A DNA stretch of 64,000 nucleotides from Periplaneta americana (GCF_040183065.1 NC_091120.1:172395988-172459987); one strand, 5' to 3'. Counted from the stretch's first letter, positions 44,291-55,119 are shown. Made by a program: numbers and translations. Notes: generated by a model not told the origin, from the letters alone.

Positions 44291-44689
44291 CACCTGTGGA
44301 GTAACGGTTAGCGCGTCTGGCCGCGAAACCGGGTGCCCGGATGTGCGCGTGGGACAGGCGAGTCCATTTAGTTACGCCAAGGGGTGTTTGGTTTATTCAC
44401 TCACTTGCCTTTACCGACTGCTCGCCCTTATCTCCACTCCGGAGCTCTCCTCACTACTCCTATTACTTCCCCTCGTTCGCGTCGCTGAGCTGTCAGGACT
44501 AAATAATCGGTCTGTACCTGGTTGAGGGTTTTTCCGGGGTTTTCCCTCAATCCAATATGGGCAAATGTTGGGTAGCTATCGGTTCTGGAACCTGGACTCA
44601 TTTCACCGGCATTATCACCTTCATCTCATTCAGACGCTAAATAACCTAAGATGTTGATACAGCATCGTAAAATAACCTACCAAAAAAAC
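44291..44689 (+). repeat. tRNA-derived SINE, family A, disrupted by a TIR element
   Basis: Head CACCTGTGGAGTAACGG and body/tail (GTTTTCCCTCAATCC, CAGCATCGTAAAATAACC) match 3443-3703. Between them, 44340-44514 is foreign DNA, and the box B segment has been lost. Confidence 0.82.
44340..44514. mobile_element. Truncated copy of the 40374-40653 TIR element
   Basis: Reverse-complement match to the 280-bp element: AGTCCATTTAGTTACGCCAA, CTCGCCCTTATCTCCACTCC and CGCGTCGCTGAGCTGTCAG, with an intact right TIR ending AATCGGTCTG followed by TA. The other end (~36 bp) and an internal ~60 bp are missing. Confidence 0.82.
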
Positions 44690-45188
44690 AGAGTGCGGGT
44701 ATTTGAAGTGCTGTGCTGTAGTAGACTATAATAATGAGGCCGTTAGAACCACAGTGATATAAGTGACAAATTTACGAAAAATGAGAGAAACGCACTGGCG
44801 TATAGACTTAAAATGTTGTATCTTCTGAGGGACAGTGTGTTATGCATGAGCTCCTTTACCTTTTTGTAAACATTACAAAATAATGTTGAACTGGAGGTAT
44901 GCTACCTTCTAACTTTCAAAGTCAAATATCTCAGAACATCTCCCATGCTACTTACAGTAGCCTACATCACTTTGGCTCGGATGGCCTCAATTTTACGTCA
45001 ACGCGTGTTTTTAACGTGTAATCTAAGGTAAATTTAAAAATGGTTTTGTTATTTTATAAGAAACTAAATGAATAAATACGTTCAAAATTTAGCTACGATA
45101 CTCTTTTTCTATTTATTTTCACAAAAATATCTTTTTTGTATGAAATATGATGGAATCGTAATCATATCGGTAAATCTCTATAAGTACC
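44690..45188. other. Non-coding interval
   Basis: Nothing recognised. Confidence 0.4.
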
Positions 45189-45190
45189 TA

Positions 45191-45479
45191 CTGGTTCTGT
45201 CCTTTCGAAAAAAAAAATTCCAAAAACCCCGAGTTTTGCTCCAAAAATTAAAACACTTGGGAAGAATAAGCAGAAAGCTTTTAAAATTTCGAAAAAGTTC
45301 AAGGAAAAAAATCTGAAAACTTCCAATTTTCGCAAGTAATTTCAAAATACAAAAAAATCACAAAAACAAATAAGAAATTTTAACGCTTTCCGTTCATTTT
45401 TTCTAAGTGTTTTAATTTTTAGGGCAAAAAGAGGGGGTTTTGGAATGTTTTTTTTTTCTTTTCGAAAAGACAGAACCAG
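45191..45479. mobile_element. 289-bp TA-flanked MITE
   Basis: Inverted repeats of ~75 bp. Both ends read inward CTGGTTCTGTCYTTTCGAAA, with AAAATTAAAACACTT further in. TA at 45189-45190 and 45480-45481. Non-coding; Tc1/mariner type by its target site. Confidence 0.8.
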
Positions 45480-45849
45480 TAATTACTTAAGGCCTAGATA
45501 TTTATCCAGATTTCCAATCTGCCTTAACCCTTTCTTACCTATAGATACCATATGGCAATAATTAACTTTATAGCATTTATATACTTGTGTGTTACATATG
45601 TAGGTAAATTTTGCTGGATAACTTCTATTTCAATACATTTTCATCAATATAGTTTTGTTGCAAATGTTGCCACTCCCGTAACTTGGTCACTGAATTGGTC
45701 CTAATACAGCTATTTGTTTCAACATGGATTGCTTGTAAATTTAATTTGGGTTAGAAAGGGTTAAAACTTGAGCCACAATATTTTCACATACCGTACATAT
45801 TTACCACACAAAATACCGTGACGAAACAAAAACCCACGCAACTCTTCTT

Positions 45850-46105
45850 CACCCTTACATTCATTCATTCATAATGTTCTGCTCAAGGGCAGGTCTTTCA
45901 CTGCAAACCCAGCATTCTCCAGTCCTTCCTAATTGTCTCATATGATCCACATATCTTAATATCATCTATCATCTGATATCTTCTTCTGCCCCGAACTCTT
46001 CTCCCGTTCACCATTCCTTCCATTGCATCCTTCAGTAGGCAGTTTCTTCTCATCCAGTGACCCAACCAATTCCGTTTTCTCCTTTTGATCAGTTTCAGTA
46101 TCATT
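45850..46105 (-). pseudogene. Non-LTR retrotransposon C-terminal tail
   Basis: Minus-strand frame IKRRKRNWLGHWMRRNCLLK, GMVNGRRVRGRRRYQMIDDI, ending WRMLGLQ and a (GAAT)n-type tail (45856-45880 region). Basic C-terminus of an endonuclease/reverse-transcriptase element; 5'-truncated. Confidence 0.75.
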
Positions 46106-46577
46106 CTTTGTCAGTGGCGCCAATTTTTAAAAAACATTGGGTGGGCTCAAAGACTTAATCAAAATTTCCCAAAATAATCTCATAAATCCTCCCTTTAATG
46201 ATATTATTTTTCGTAATATTGATGTGACTAGGGAGGCCTGTCATGTTTGTTTCATCTTGTCATAAAAATATTTGCTGTCCTTCACCCCACTTCTACATAT
46301 TATAATTGCTTATGGATTTTAGCACAGATTTTGAGATTAGTTTTTCATATGACATAAGACGAAGTTTGTAATGACTTCGCTACCTCTCTCATGTTCGAAC
46401 ATTGCAGGACACTAGTTCTTACTAATCGTCATTAGTTATTTAATACCATTAAATTCGATTTTTGCCATATCATGTACTAGCATATTTCTCCTCAATGACA
46501 TAACATGTGCAGTCTTGAGATCCAATTGTGTGCCTGAATTGTTTCGTTTCATAGACCCACTGTCCTATAAGCATGTT
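46106..46577. other. Non-coding interval
   Basis: CAGTGGCGCC near 46117 resembles a lone hAT end, but no partner was found. Nothing else. Confidence 0.35.
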
Positions 46578-46689
46578 CAGGGGCGGACGCAGGATTTTTT
46601 TTTCGGGGAGGGATTTGAGGAGATAGTAAAAATAGAGTAATGAGAAATAAGTTTATATACTCACAATTTGTTTCTGAGTCACAAACATT

Positions 46690-46910
46690 TACAAGTTGGC
46701 CTGAGTAGTGTAGTCGGTATAGCCTTCTGTGCTCGAAGGGTTCTACTCCAACCCAGCTCGATGGCATTTTAAGTGTGTTTAAATGCGACAGGCCTCATAT
46801 CAGTCGATTTACTGCCATGTAAAAGAAGTCCTGAGGGAAAAAATTCCGGCACACCGGCGACGCTGATATAACCTCGGCAATTGCGAGCGTTGTTAAATAA
46901 ACCATAATTT
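46690..46910 (+). repeat. tRNA-derived SINE inside the hAT element
   Basis: Head GTAGTGTAGTCGGTATAGC with a box B-like GGGTTCTACTCC. Body AAAAAATTCCGGCACACCGG; tail GCGAGCGTTGTTAAATAA. Confidence 0.65.
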
Positions 46911-46964
46911 TTTAATTTTAACATTTACAATGACTGCAATACAAAAACAATGACAGAATGACAT

Positions 46965-47570
46965 TTACAGAAGAAGGCGACGAGGCTTCTTAGACATTTC
47001 ATCCAGTACTTCATTAGCATTTATTTCTACATTTTTATGTATATACATCAAGGCCAGTCCATTTAAGCTGTATGCTCCCATCGTGCTCCTCAAGTAAGTC
47101 TTCAAATACCGCAATGTTGAGAACGACCGTTCTGGTGTTGCTGTAGTTACAGGCAACGTGCAGAAAAGTTTCAGCGCCTTGCGAGTGCAGGGAAAAATAA
47201 TTTCATTGCACCTGTTCAAAGATATAAAATCAATAGGTATTAGGTGAAAATTTTTCTGATCAAGGAAATTTCTTCTCCACATCCTCAATTCATTGAAGAA
47301 AGACCCTGGTGATGCATGAACATCATTGGGCCACTGATTTACTATAGCCTCAACAGCAGTTTCTAAATTTTCATCTGATGCTCGCACAATGTTTTTAGGC
47401 AGCAAAGTTTGTATGGACTTTAGGATTCCCTTATGATTTAAAAACCTGTCCTTGAGCTGATTAATAAAATAGTCTAAGAAGAGAAGGAAAATTAAAAGCC
47501 TAAAATACTCTTCAAGACTCTCTGTCTTGAAGTAAGAACGCTGTGTTTGTCTTCCTGCAGTTCTTGGAAT
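46965..47570 (-). pseudogene. hAT transposase C-terminal part
   Basis: The minus-strand frame extends beyond any start codon, from about 47570 to 46965: ECRQTQRSY-like start, YFRLLIFLLFLDYFINQLKD, then LFCTLPVTTATPERSFSTLR and GLALMYIHKNVEIN. The (V/T)ATPERSFS..R motif is the hAT C-terminal dimerisation region. The BED finger and the catalytic core with its insertion domain are missing, consistent with internal deletion of the element 46578-47734. The frame itself is still open, so the element was lost fairly recently. It cannot act as a transposase. Confidence 0.85.
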
Positions 47571-48149
47571 TTAACATTTTAGCAAAGAGAATTTACGTGG
47601 AAAACTCTCTAATTCCTATGTACATTCACGAATTAAAATTAATATTATTTTTGTTTCTTGTTTCGTATTTTTCTCAAAATTTCGGGAGGGGATATATCCC
47701 CTTAATCCCCCCCCCCCCCTTGGATCCGCCCCTGAGCATGTTAGCTGTTAATTTCATTGTCAAGCCAGTAAACAAACATGGAGTCATATCATAAAATGTA
47801 ATTTGGTGTTTATTTAATTTTACATAACTTTTATTAACCTTTCGTTAGGCACATTCTTTTTTGTGACATGGTTAGGCGCATAGGGTACAGCTGTATCCCA
47901 CTGTTTAAATTCAAATTATTAAGTTCTCTTGACGCTCAGCTGACGTCTAAACATTATTTTTAGTTTATCTGCGTCTTCTACTTCGCAACTGGTACATAAA
48001 ATTAGTTTCATTGTTATAATATTCATTATAATGTTAGATTATATTAATGTTTAATCTTAGCCTATTATATGAATAGACTCAGACTGAAATTAACACTTCG
48101 TTCCAATTCGTCTTCCCGTTTTTCCTTACAAACTATCTAGGCCTACTTG

Positions 48150-48340
48150 AAAGTGCCACATTAGCACCGTCTTCCTCTGCATTGGACAATTCCGGCTCGG
48201 AATCTGTCTCATGATCACTTAATGTAACGTAGTTTTCTTCCCCTCAGATTCATCATCTGCAGAAGATTCTTCATTCTCACTAATATTATCGAACCAATTC
48301 AATAAAACATCAGGATCTAAAGTTTTCTTAGAGTTAACTT
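48150..48340 (-). pseudogene. Acidic N-terminal fragment of a piggyBac-like transposase
   Basis: Residues as given for the host element: a Trp/Phe-containing helix followed by a Glu/Asp/Ser-rich tract, as at the start of many piggyBac-type proteins. A single-nucleotide shift lies near 48242. No DDD catalytic core follows before the element end. Confidence 0.5.
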
Positions 48341-48455
48341 TTCCCTTCTTTTTGCCTATGACATTATTTGTGAAAAAACGAGATATCTCAAAGCAGTAGC
48401 GGTATTAGTAGTAACTGAATCTTACTGCTGAAATAGTCCTTCCATAATAATAGGC

Positions 48456-48462
<7 letters not shown>

Positions 48463-48500
<38 letters not shown>
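48463..48500 (+). repeat. (AAT)n microsatellite
   Basis: About 12-13 AAT units. Confidence 0.95.
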
Positions 48501-48582
48501 GTTGTAGATATATTCAGTAATAAGTGAAAAATATACCTCCAAACTTAGCTGAAGCTATAACTTAGAAGAGTAGCTATGTGGT

Positions 48583-48655
48583 CCTATTGTTGTTGTTTAG
48601 TCAGTTGTCCAAAGACAGGTCTGAACCTCACAAGTGATACCAAGAAGGCACCACT
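48583..48655 (-). repeat. Fragment of dispersed repeat G
   Basis: Complement of CACTTGTGAGGTTCAGACC...GGACAACTGACTAAACAAC, as at 30975-31015 and 53030-53085. Confidence 0.55.
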
Positions 48656-48858
48656 TATAAGATGGCACCCATTAAACAAAAATTCTCAATTTTACGCACC
48701 AGACAGTTTAGCGGGAAGATACCTGAAGCGAAACAAATGCAGAAATATTTAGAAAGTTACAAAAGAACTAAAATCACTAGGTTACACCTGTACACCACAT
48801 GCTTATCGTTGTAACTTTGAAGGCTGTGTGGTCTGTTGGTGCTCACTAAATAACAAAT

Positions 48859-50205
48859 CTTCGGAAAACGTATAATTTGTCTTTCACGTGTTAAATTTTA
48901 TTACCTGTTAACATGTTTCGGCCTGCTATTGGCCATCTTCAGAACTGGCTGTTGCTGGTCTTGGCGCCTTTGGTTTTGTTTCCCGTGGGGGTGTGTTTGT
49001 GTAGTATAATATATTTATTTATTTATTTAACCTGGTAGAGATAAGGCCATCTCAGGCCTTCTCTTCTCCTCTACCAGAAGATTACAACTACAATATTAAG
49101 AATACATTTACAATTACAATTAATATTAAATTTACAAATACAATAAAAATCAAAGTACTAAAAGATTAACTGATTAATAAAAGCTAGACAGTTTATTGTA
49201 AAAGTTAAGAAGAGAAAAGCATTTCTTTTATTAAGTAAAAATTAAACCTACTCTACGCAGTAAGAAAATGCTTAATCAGTTTGCTTTTGAATGCTACTAA
49301 ATTCCGACAGTCTCTGATGTCACTCGGTAGGGTATTCCACAAGCGCGAGAGCGAGATTGTGTATGATGATGAATACGATGATGTCTTATGTGTTGGTATG
49401 GCTAATATGCGGCTATTTTGCGTGCGTGTGAAGAGATTATGATATGATGACAGATAACTGAAACGGGAGGCAAGGTAGGTAGGTGTAGAAGTGTGAAGGT
49501 CTTGGAAAAGGAGAACAAAAGAATGAAAATTTCTACGTTCGTTAAGCCGTAGCCAGTTTAGAGATTGGAAGGATCGGGTAATGTGGTCAGCGTGACAGAC
49601 ATCGCAGACGAAGCGAACACAAGAATAATGAAAACGTTGTAATCTTTGCGACTGGTTGACATTGAAGTAAGTCAGTAGAAAATCACAATAATCGAAGTGG
49701 GGCATTACTAGTGTTTCCACTAGTATTTTCTTGAGTGATATTAGAAGGAATTTTCGAATGCTGTTTAAGAAATGTAGTATGGAAAGCACTTTTTTGGTAA
49801 TATGGGTTACTTGGTTATTCCAGTTTAAATGCGTATCAAAGTAAACTCCAAGGTTTTTAACACAGGAAGCAAAAGGGATTATTGTGTCGTTTAACTTGAC
49901 TGGAAGATCAGGAGTAATATTGCATAATAGACGTTGATGTCCCACTAGGATTGCTTGTGATTTTCTTGCATTGTGAGTCAAACCAAACTTTCTGGCCCAT
50001 GCAGATATAGATTCAAGGTCCTCGTTAAGATTTTGTACAATGTATATAATGTGGAGTCAAAGAGTGTGTGTTCTGAAATTGAGTTGTGTGTTGAGAATTT
50101 CAGCAGCAACAGCCAGTTCTGAAGATGGCCAATACCAGGCCGAAACATGTTAACAGGTAATAAAATTTAACACGTGAAAGACACATTATACTTTTTCCGA
50201 AGTGA
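48859..50205. mobile_element. Foldback element with ~95-bp inverted repeats
   Basis: The left arm 48859-48956 and right arm 50106-50205 are reverse complements at over 90% by eye, including CTTTCACGTGTTAAATTTTA and AACATGTTTCGGCC. It has been split open by the CR1-like insertion at ~49010-50050. Native interior ~150 bp. Confidence 0.85.
49010..49981 (-). pseudogene. CR1/jockey-like retrotransposon RT C-terminus (5'-truncated)
   Basis: A 242-codon open minus-strand frame: NARKSQAILVGHQ, SCVKNLGVYFDTHLNWNNQV (post-catalytic RT region), VETLVMPHFDYCD, and the end YTISLSRLWNTLPSDIRDC. After the stop the 3' end carries CTCTACCAGG and a (TTAAATAAATAAATA)-type tail at 49015-49032. The catalytic FADD box lies upstream of the truncation, so no active enzyme. 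The frame is intact, so the insertion is probably fairly young. Confidence 0.85.
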
Positions 50206-50419
50206 TATAGTGTTAAAAGTTATGTAATCAAGATGTATAACATCTTACTTTTACAAGTAAAAATGACAATTTAAATCTAGAAGTAGCACAGATCTTTCTA
50301 GACAGATAAGCAGGAAGGTACCTGAAGCAGCATATGTGCAGAAATATGTAGAAAAAAGATATCACACAACGAAAATGTCTGGTATACACCTGTACCCCAT
50401 GTGCCTAACAAAGGGTTAA

Positions 50420-51017
50420 CCAGTTCTGTTACCGTTTTATAAGGAAATAGTAATGAATTTAACCATTTTCATTAAGTTAAATCAATGTGATAGTGTGTTG
50501 AGACGAAATATTTCTTGTAATACATAGTTTTGTTCGAAGTTATAACTAGAGACTGGCACAATATGAATTTCTTCTGCCAAAATAGGAGAGGGGAAGGAAC
50601 ACACATATTTTTCAGTGCGAAAATATCTTCGTTCATAAGTAATTTGGAGTAGATTTACAATATTATTTACAAAATTATCCTTTAGAAATTAATACTTGCC
50701 TATATTTCATTGGTATTGAATAAAATACAATAAGTTTGCACAAGTAAACAGTTTTTCAACATCAAACCCTACCTGCATGCAAGAATTAGGCAACTCAACA
50801 ATGAAGATAACAGAAAAAAAATCTTCTTATACTATAGGCTGGCTTCAACACTGGTGCAATACAACACAAATAACTTTTCTGCATTTTCTGGCAAAAAATT
50901 ACACCTTCTGTTAGTTAATATTGTTTTGTACAATGAAAATATCACTCAGTATCACATGATTTAATGGTTCTATATTAGTATTATGCTATATTTGGTAGTT
51001 TAATATGTTGTTGTTTT
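50420..51017. other. Non-coding interval
   Basis: AT-rich; nothing recognised. Confidence 0.4.
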
Positions 51018-51244
51018 CTAATGCCAGGGGTTTGACAATAAAGTCATTTGACCTCTTGCACTCCAATATTTTTCAAAGATATTATCGTGGTCAGCCACTG
51101 AAGCACAGATTTTAAGGTGTTCCGAATCCATTTCTTGGTTTGAGTTGCACAATGGGCAGTTAGGGGACTGATATATTCCAATTCTATGCAGGTGTTTGGC
51201 CAAACAATCTTGATGGTACTTCGGTTGCTCTTACCTTTAAGCAT
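51018..51244 (-). pseudogene. Non-LTR retrotransposon tail
   Basis: LAKHLHRIGIYQSPNCPLC and DSEHLKICASVADHDNIFEK, ending NPWH-stop: nearly identical to 11210-11389. Upstream similarity stops at about 51205, just before the conserved Leu. Confidence 0.8.
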
Positions 51245-51284
51245 CGCACCTTTCTGACTTCATAGAATGAAATGGATGGCTTAG

Positions 51285-51691
51285 GTATACCTTATTTTAT
51301 TTCATGGAGTGCAGTTTCATAGAAAGGACTTTGCCAACAGACCTTCTACTGCCCCCTACTAATTGGTTGTCATAAATAAATGTCTTCCTCACTGTGACGG
51401 AAATCTTGTCTTATCCTGTCAGTAACCAATCACAACCTTCGTTCAGAAGAATTGACAGTCTCCCGTCAAATCCACGTGGAGGCAGAGTTGTCGTATCTTT
51501 TCCAAATTCCAAGAATCCCGTCAGTTTCACTGCATAATTTCGAGGGTCGTCAGGATTGTGGCAACTGTGCAATGTTGGGACGAGGGGACAGGATGGAATT
51601 GTCAGAGTTGTTTGTGTAGGAAGTCATAAATCTGTAAGTGGGTGTTCAAAGGAGCCACCGAACTGCACTCCTTGAAATAAAATAAGGTATA
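51285..51691. mobile_element. ~400-bp TIR element
   Basis: Inverted ends share TATACCTTATTTTATTTCA followed by GGAGTGCAGTT (one mismatch between). TA or TATA at both borders. Interior non-coding. It sits next to the retrotransposon tail at 51018. Confidence 0.72.
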
Positions 51692-51774
51692 TTCCAAGTG
51701 CTTCCCGGAAAACATCTTTATTACAGTATATCCTTATAATCTCTGTAAATCCTCTTGATTGATATTTACATCTA

Positions 51775-53085
51775 TTATCAGGCAATACATCTTACTTGAC
51801 TATGTGTTGGAAGAAGAACAATTGTTTGTACACAATTGAAGTCCATAGGTGGAGAGAGAACTGTTTCCTTTGGGGGGGGGGGGGGAGGCAAAGCAAAACC
51901 AAAGAATTCTGATATAATGAGGTTATAGGGGACATCATTTACCTCCTCTCCCGTTATAGCATGACCATGGTACAGTATATAGAAATATGATACTTTAATA
52001 AAGCCTTTTTTTTTTCTCGGAGGCATGTTTCTTACAGTGTTACATCCATATCAGCGACGTTCGGAGCAAATTGTATTTGGCTTGAACTGTAGGTCTACTA
52101 CAAATTATGACTAATAGGGCATAACTTAAAACAATCTCCATCTTTTTCTCTCTCGTACAGAAACACATGGATACATAAATAAAACTATGTAACAGTGCTA
52201 ACAGAAACTTTTTTGTATGAAGTTTGCCTTCCTGAAGATATGTAAACTCTATTTTATTTAATCTCACATTTAAGTTTACACATTTTACCAGGATCACTTT
52301 TCTTTTTTCTGCATTATTGTGCAGTGTTACTCATATTTCTCCAAATGGTGGCCTGAACACCTGCAGACTTCTGAAACATGAACACAGGCTGTTACAAAAG
52401 AAACATTAGTATTTCCATTCCTCAAATGATACAGACATTCTCATATATTCAGAAATTTAAAATAAATATTATAGTCCAGACACATGATCTGAAGACATTA
52501 ATTCAACAATTTAAGCATAGAAACTTAATCATTAAAAAAAAAAAAAAGGTCTTTTGAATTCAATATTTTCTAATGTTAATAGAAAAAAAAAAGAGTTGAG
52601 ACAAGTTTGGGGGGGCAGTGCCTCCCCATAACTCCACCTATGCTGAAGTCTGATTAGTATAATATGTAGCTAAACTAGACGGCATTTTGGAAGGCTGTTG
52701 GCTGCTATATGCGCCATAGCATTTCTAGTATGTGATGTCACAAGCTTGTACGGTAGAACCAATCGGAATCAGTCTGTAACAAGTACTTCCTTAGTTCATT
52801 TGTTCATGTGTGAGTGTTTCAATACATAGAATAAGTAACACTAACATATACTGTGTGTGTGTGTGTGTAAGATAAATAAATGGAAGAAGAGACTGTATAA
52901 AGACAAGTATTGCACAGGCAGGCGCGAAAAAGTGTTTAAGGTGTATAATTATTTTAAAAATGTTGACAAGCAGATTGCTGCTGGCCCCATTATCTTCTGG
53001 CCTAGTTTCCTCATAAGTGGTGCCTTTTGGATAACACATGAGAGGTTCAGATCTGTCTTCGAACAGTTCACTAAACTACAACAAT
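51775..53085 (+). repeat. Dispersed repeat G, second copy, interrupted
   Basis: Pieces matching 30781-31020 in order: 51775-51843, 52643-52680 and 52970-53085. The first gap is a hAT-like insertion; the second (~290 bp) is unexplained and includes a (GT)n run at about 52852-52868. Confidence 0.6.
51844..52642. mobile_element. hAT-like MITE inside repeat G
   Basis: 11-bp inverted ends CATAGGTGGAG, each followed by a G- or C-run. Flanking 8 bp TTGAAGTC (51836-51843) and CTGAAGTC (52643-52650), 7/8 identical. The insertion splits a sequence that is continuous in the copy at 30.8 kb. No transposase. Confidence 0.72.
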
Positions 53086-53402
53086 CCCTGTAAAACCTGG
53101 TTGAGTGGTAGTAATGAAAATATTAACTGAGGGAGAAGGCGAAATTTACAAAAACGAATAATTTTATGAAATTTGCGTTAATTGCATTCTACACATCATG
53201 AATATCTTTGTTCCTATACTCTCTAACAGGCATGGTTTAGAATATGAAATTTCATATTTTGTCTCTCAGTAGTTATAACCACATAAAAAAGAAAGATGTT
53301 TATATTTGACTAGGTTTTATTTTTAGAACAAATTGTTGCTATAACATTGATTTAAATTATCATTTCGATAACTGTCGCAGTTTTGTGAAATGATACATTA
53401 AT

Positions 53403-54523
53403 TAATGTTGTTGTTTTCCAATGCTAGGCGTTTGACAATAAAGTCATTTGACCTCTTGCACCAATATTTTTCAAAGATATTGTCATGGTCAGCAACTGAA
53501 GCACAGATTTTAGGTGTTCCGAATCCATTTCTTGGTTTGAGTTGCACAATGGGCAGTTAGAGGACTGATATATTTCCAATTCTGTGCAGGTGTTTGGTCA
53601 AACAGTCATGGCCTGTTGCCAATCTAAATGTAGCTACAGACAATTTACGTGGTAAATCAGGAATTAACTGTGGATTATGATGCAGAGAATTCCATTTTTT
53701 CCCTTAAAATTGTGTTATCAGATTTTGTTTGTTGGAGTCTAAGTATGTAGAGCTAATAAATCTTTTCACAGAGTAATACGTAGATTTAGTAACAGGTCTT
53801 AGCAGTGCTGCCCTTCTTTGTAAAGCATCTGCATTATAGTTTCCCAGGATTCCACAATGGGATGGTATCCATTGGAATATAATTTTTTTATTGATCCTCC
53901 ATGTTGAATCTTTCGTACACTACTTTTAACACTTGAATATAAATAATTGATTAAATGGTGATCTTACTCGTGTTAATTGTGTCAACACACAGATCAATTT
54001 CAGAACACACACTATTTGACACCACATTTCAACAATTGAACGCACCTACACAACAGGCAGTGAAGTTCGAGATGACGCCGAGATCTAGTAGGCTCTGAGG
54101 ATGGTGTGAAGAAGCACCGACAGCTGTAAGCAGCACAAGCTTACACAATTAACACGAGTAAGATCGCCATTTAATCAATTATCTTTTATTGAGTGTTATT
54201 GAGAGAGAATTTTAGTTATTTCTACTGTTTGAGATGGTGTGTGTGTGTGTGTCTCGACACTATTGATAGAATAGCTGCTTTGGAGTCTAACAATATAACT
54301 GCATTCTTAAATTTATTGATGTGGCATAGAAGTTCCTGAGACTTTCACTTATTGCAATGATTTCTCCATCAAAACTTGTTGTTCCATATCCAAAATATGA
54401 GAAGAGACAGCACGTAACACCTGCACCTTGTTCCCTGGAGATCAAGGCTCTGTTGGTGTACGAAAGAAGCCAGTTTTGTGGAGGGTACCTAATATTAATT
54501 GTCTCTAAAGACAATTGTTTCAT
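53403..54523 (-). pseudogene. Non-LTR retrotransposon RNase H + tail, split by MITE
   Basis: From right to left on the minus strand: RNase H start (LLSYTNRALISREQGAGVTC, YGTTSFDGEIIAISESLRNF), the ILSIVS-like and KILSQ segments with frame damage, then after the MITE the equivalents of the RNase H end and the zinc-knuckle tail. Colinear with 10807-11389. Several indels. The MITE at 53895-54183 interrupts it inside the segment corresponding to NKRIVFQW. Confidence 0.82.
53895..54183. mobile_element. Foldback/MITE with 40-bp TIRs and 9-bp TSD
   Basis: Inverted repeats at 53943-53982 and 54143-54182 match except for one base (ATAATTGATTAAATGGYGAT, then CTTACTCGTGTTAATTGTGT). Comparison with the uninterrupted retrotransposon at 10.9 kb defines the insertion. 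TTTTATTGA is duplicated at 53886-53894 and 54184-54192. About 48 bp lie outside the left inverted repeat but inside the duplication. Confidence 0.8.
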
Positions 54524-55119
54524 TATTTCAGTGTTTACTTCTGATTTCAGTAATTAATTAATGTTGATACTAGAAATTTCGCTCTAATTTGAATCTACTA
54601 TTAAAAACTGAAAAGTCTTCAAAGACAGTCTGTCCTAAAGTTATGGGAGGCCTACTTTAAGAGGATAGGTGAAAGGAACAAAAACAAAGCCGCTTCTTAA
54701 TGAAATGCTTTATTATACATAAGGTTCTACATTATCAACTATATGAAAAATATGAACATTATATAGTCACTCTACTAATAATACATATACTTACTTTTTG
54801 CAGTCATAATTTATAGTTATTTTACTCCTGAGCACTGAACAATTATCTGCATGAAGCCTCAGATAAAATACTGGTTTTGGAAAAGATGTAATAAACCACA
54901 AACACATCAGTATTATTTTTTACCGTCTGAAACTTATGCTTCAGTAATCAGTTTAATGATTACCCGTACAGGCTTTTAACGAAACATTTTTCATGCATTT
55001 ATAATTCTATTTTATCTCGCAGGATATTATGCTATGAATAATTATGCCAACATTTTATTGCAGAGTTGAAGGCTCTATCATTTTCCATTCCCCATTCCAC
55101 AGAAGAAGTAAAATTAAAT
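54524..55119. other. Non-coding interval
   Basis: Weak similarity of 55020-55119 to the EIF1AD 3' region (about 56400-56490) may extend the decayed duplicate. Otherwise nothing recognised. Confidence 0.4.

Larger units (their letters stand above)
46578..47734 (-). mobile_element. hAT element with partial transposase
   Basis: The ends read inward CAGGGGCGGACGCAGG and CAGGGGCGGATCCAAG. A perfect 8-bp duplication AGCATGTT lies at 46570-46577 and 47735-47742. This is the hAT hallmark. It contains the transposase C-terminus and a SINE. 1157 bp; internally deleted. Confidence 0.92.
47838..50415 (-). mobile_element. piggyBac-like element with nested insertions
   Basis: TTAA at 47834-47837 and 50416-50419. 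Ends read inward CCTTTCGTTAGGCACAT and CCCTTTGTTAGGCACAT. A minus-strand acidic stretch at 48150-48340 (LDPDVLLNWFDNISENEESS, then, after a 1-nt frame change, TDSEPELSNAEEDG) resembles piggyBac transposase N-termini. Segments 48702-48805 and 50300-50405 are a direct repeat. It contains the foldback element at 48859-50205. Confidence 0.75.

Noticed and set aside
46110..46150. A further hAT end (CAGTGGCGCC)
   Set aside because: No matching inverted partner or 8-bp duplication found nearby.
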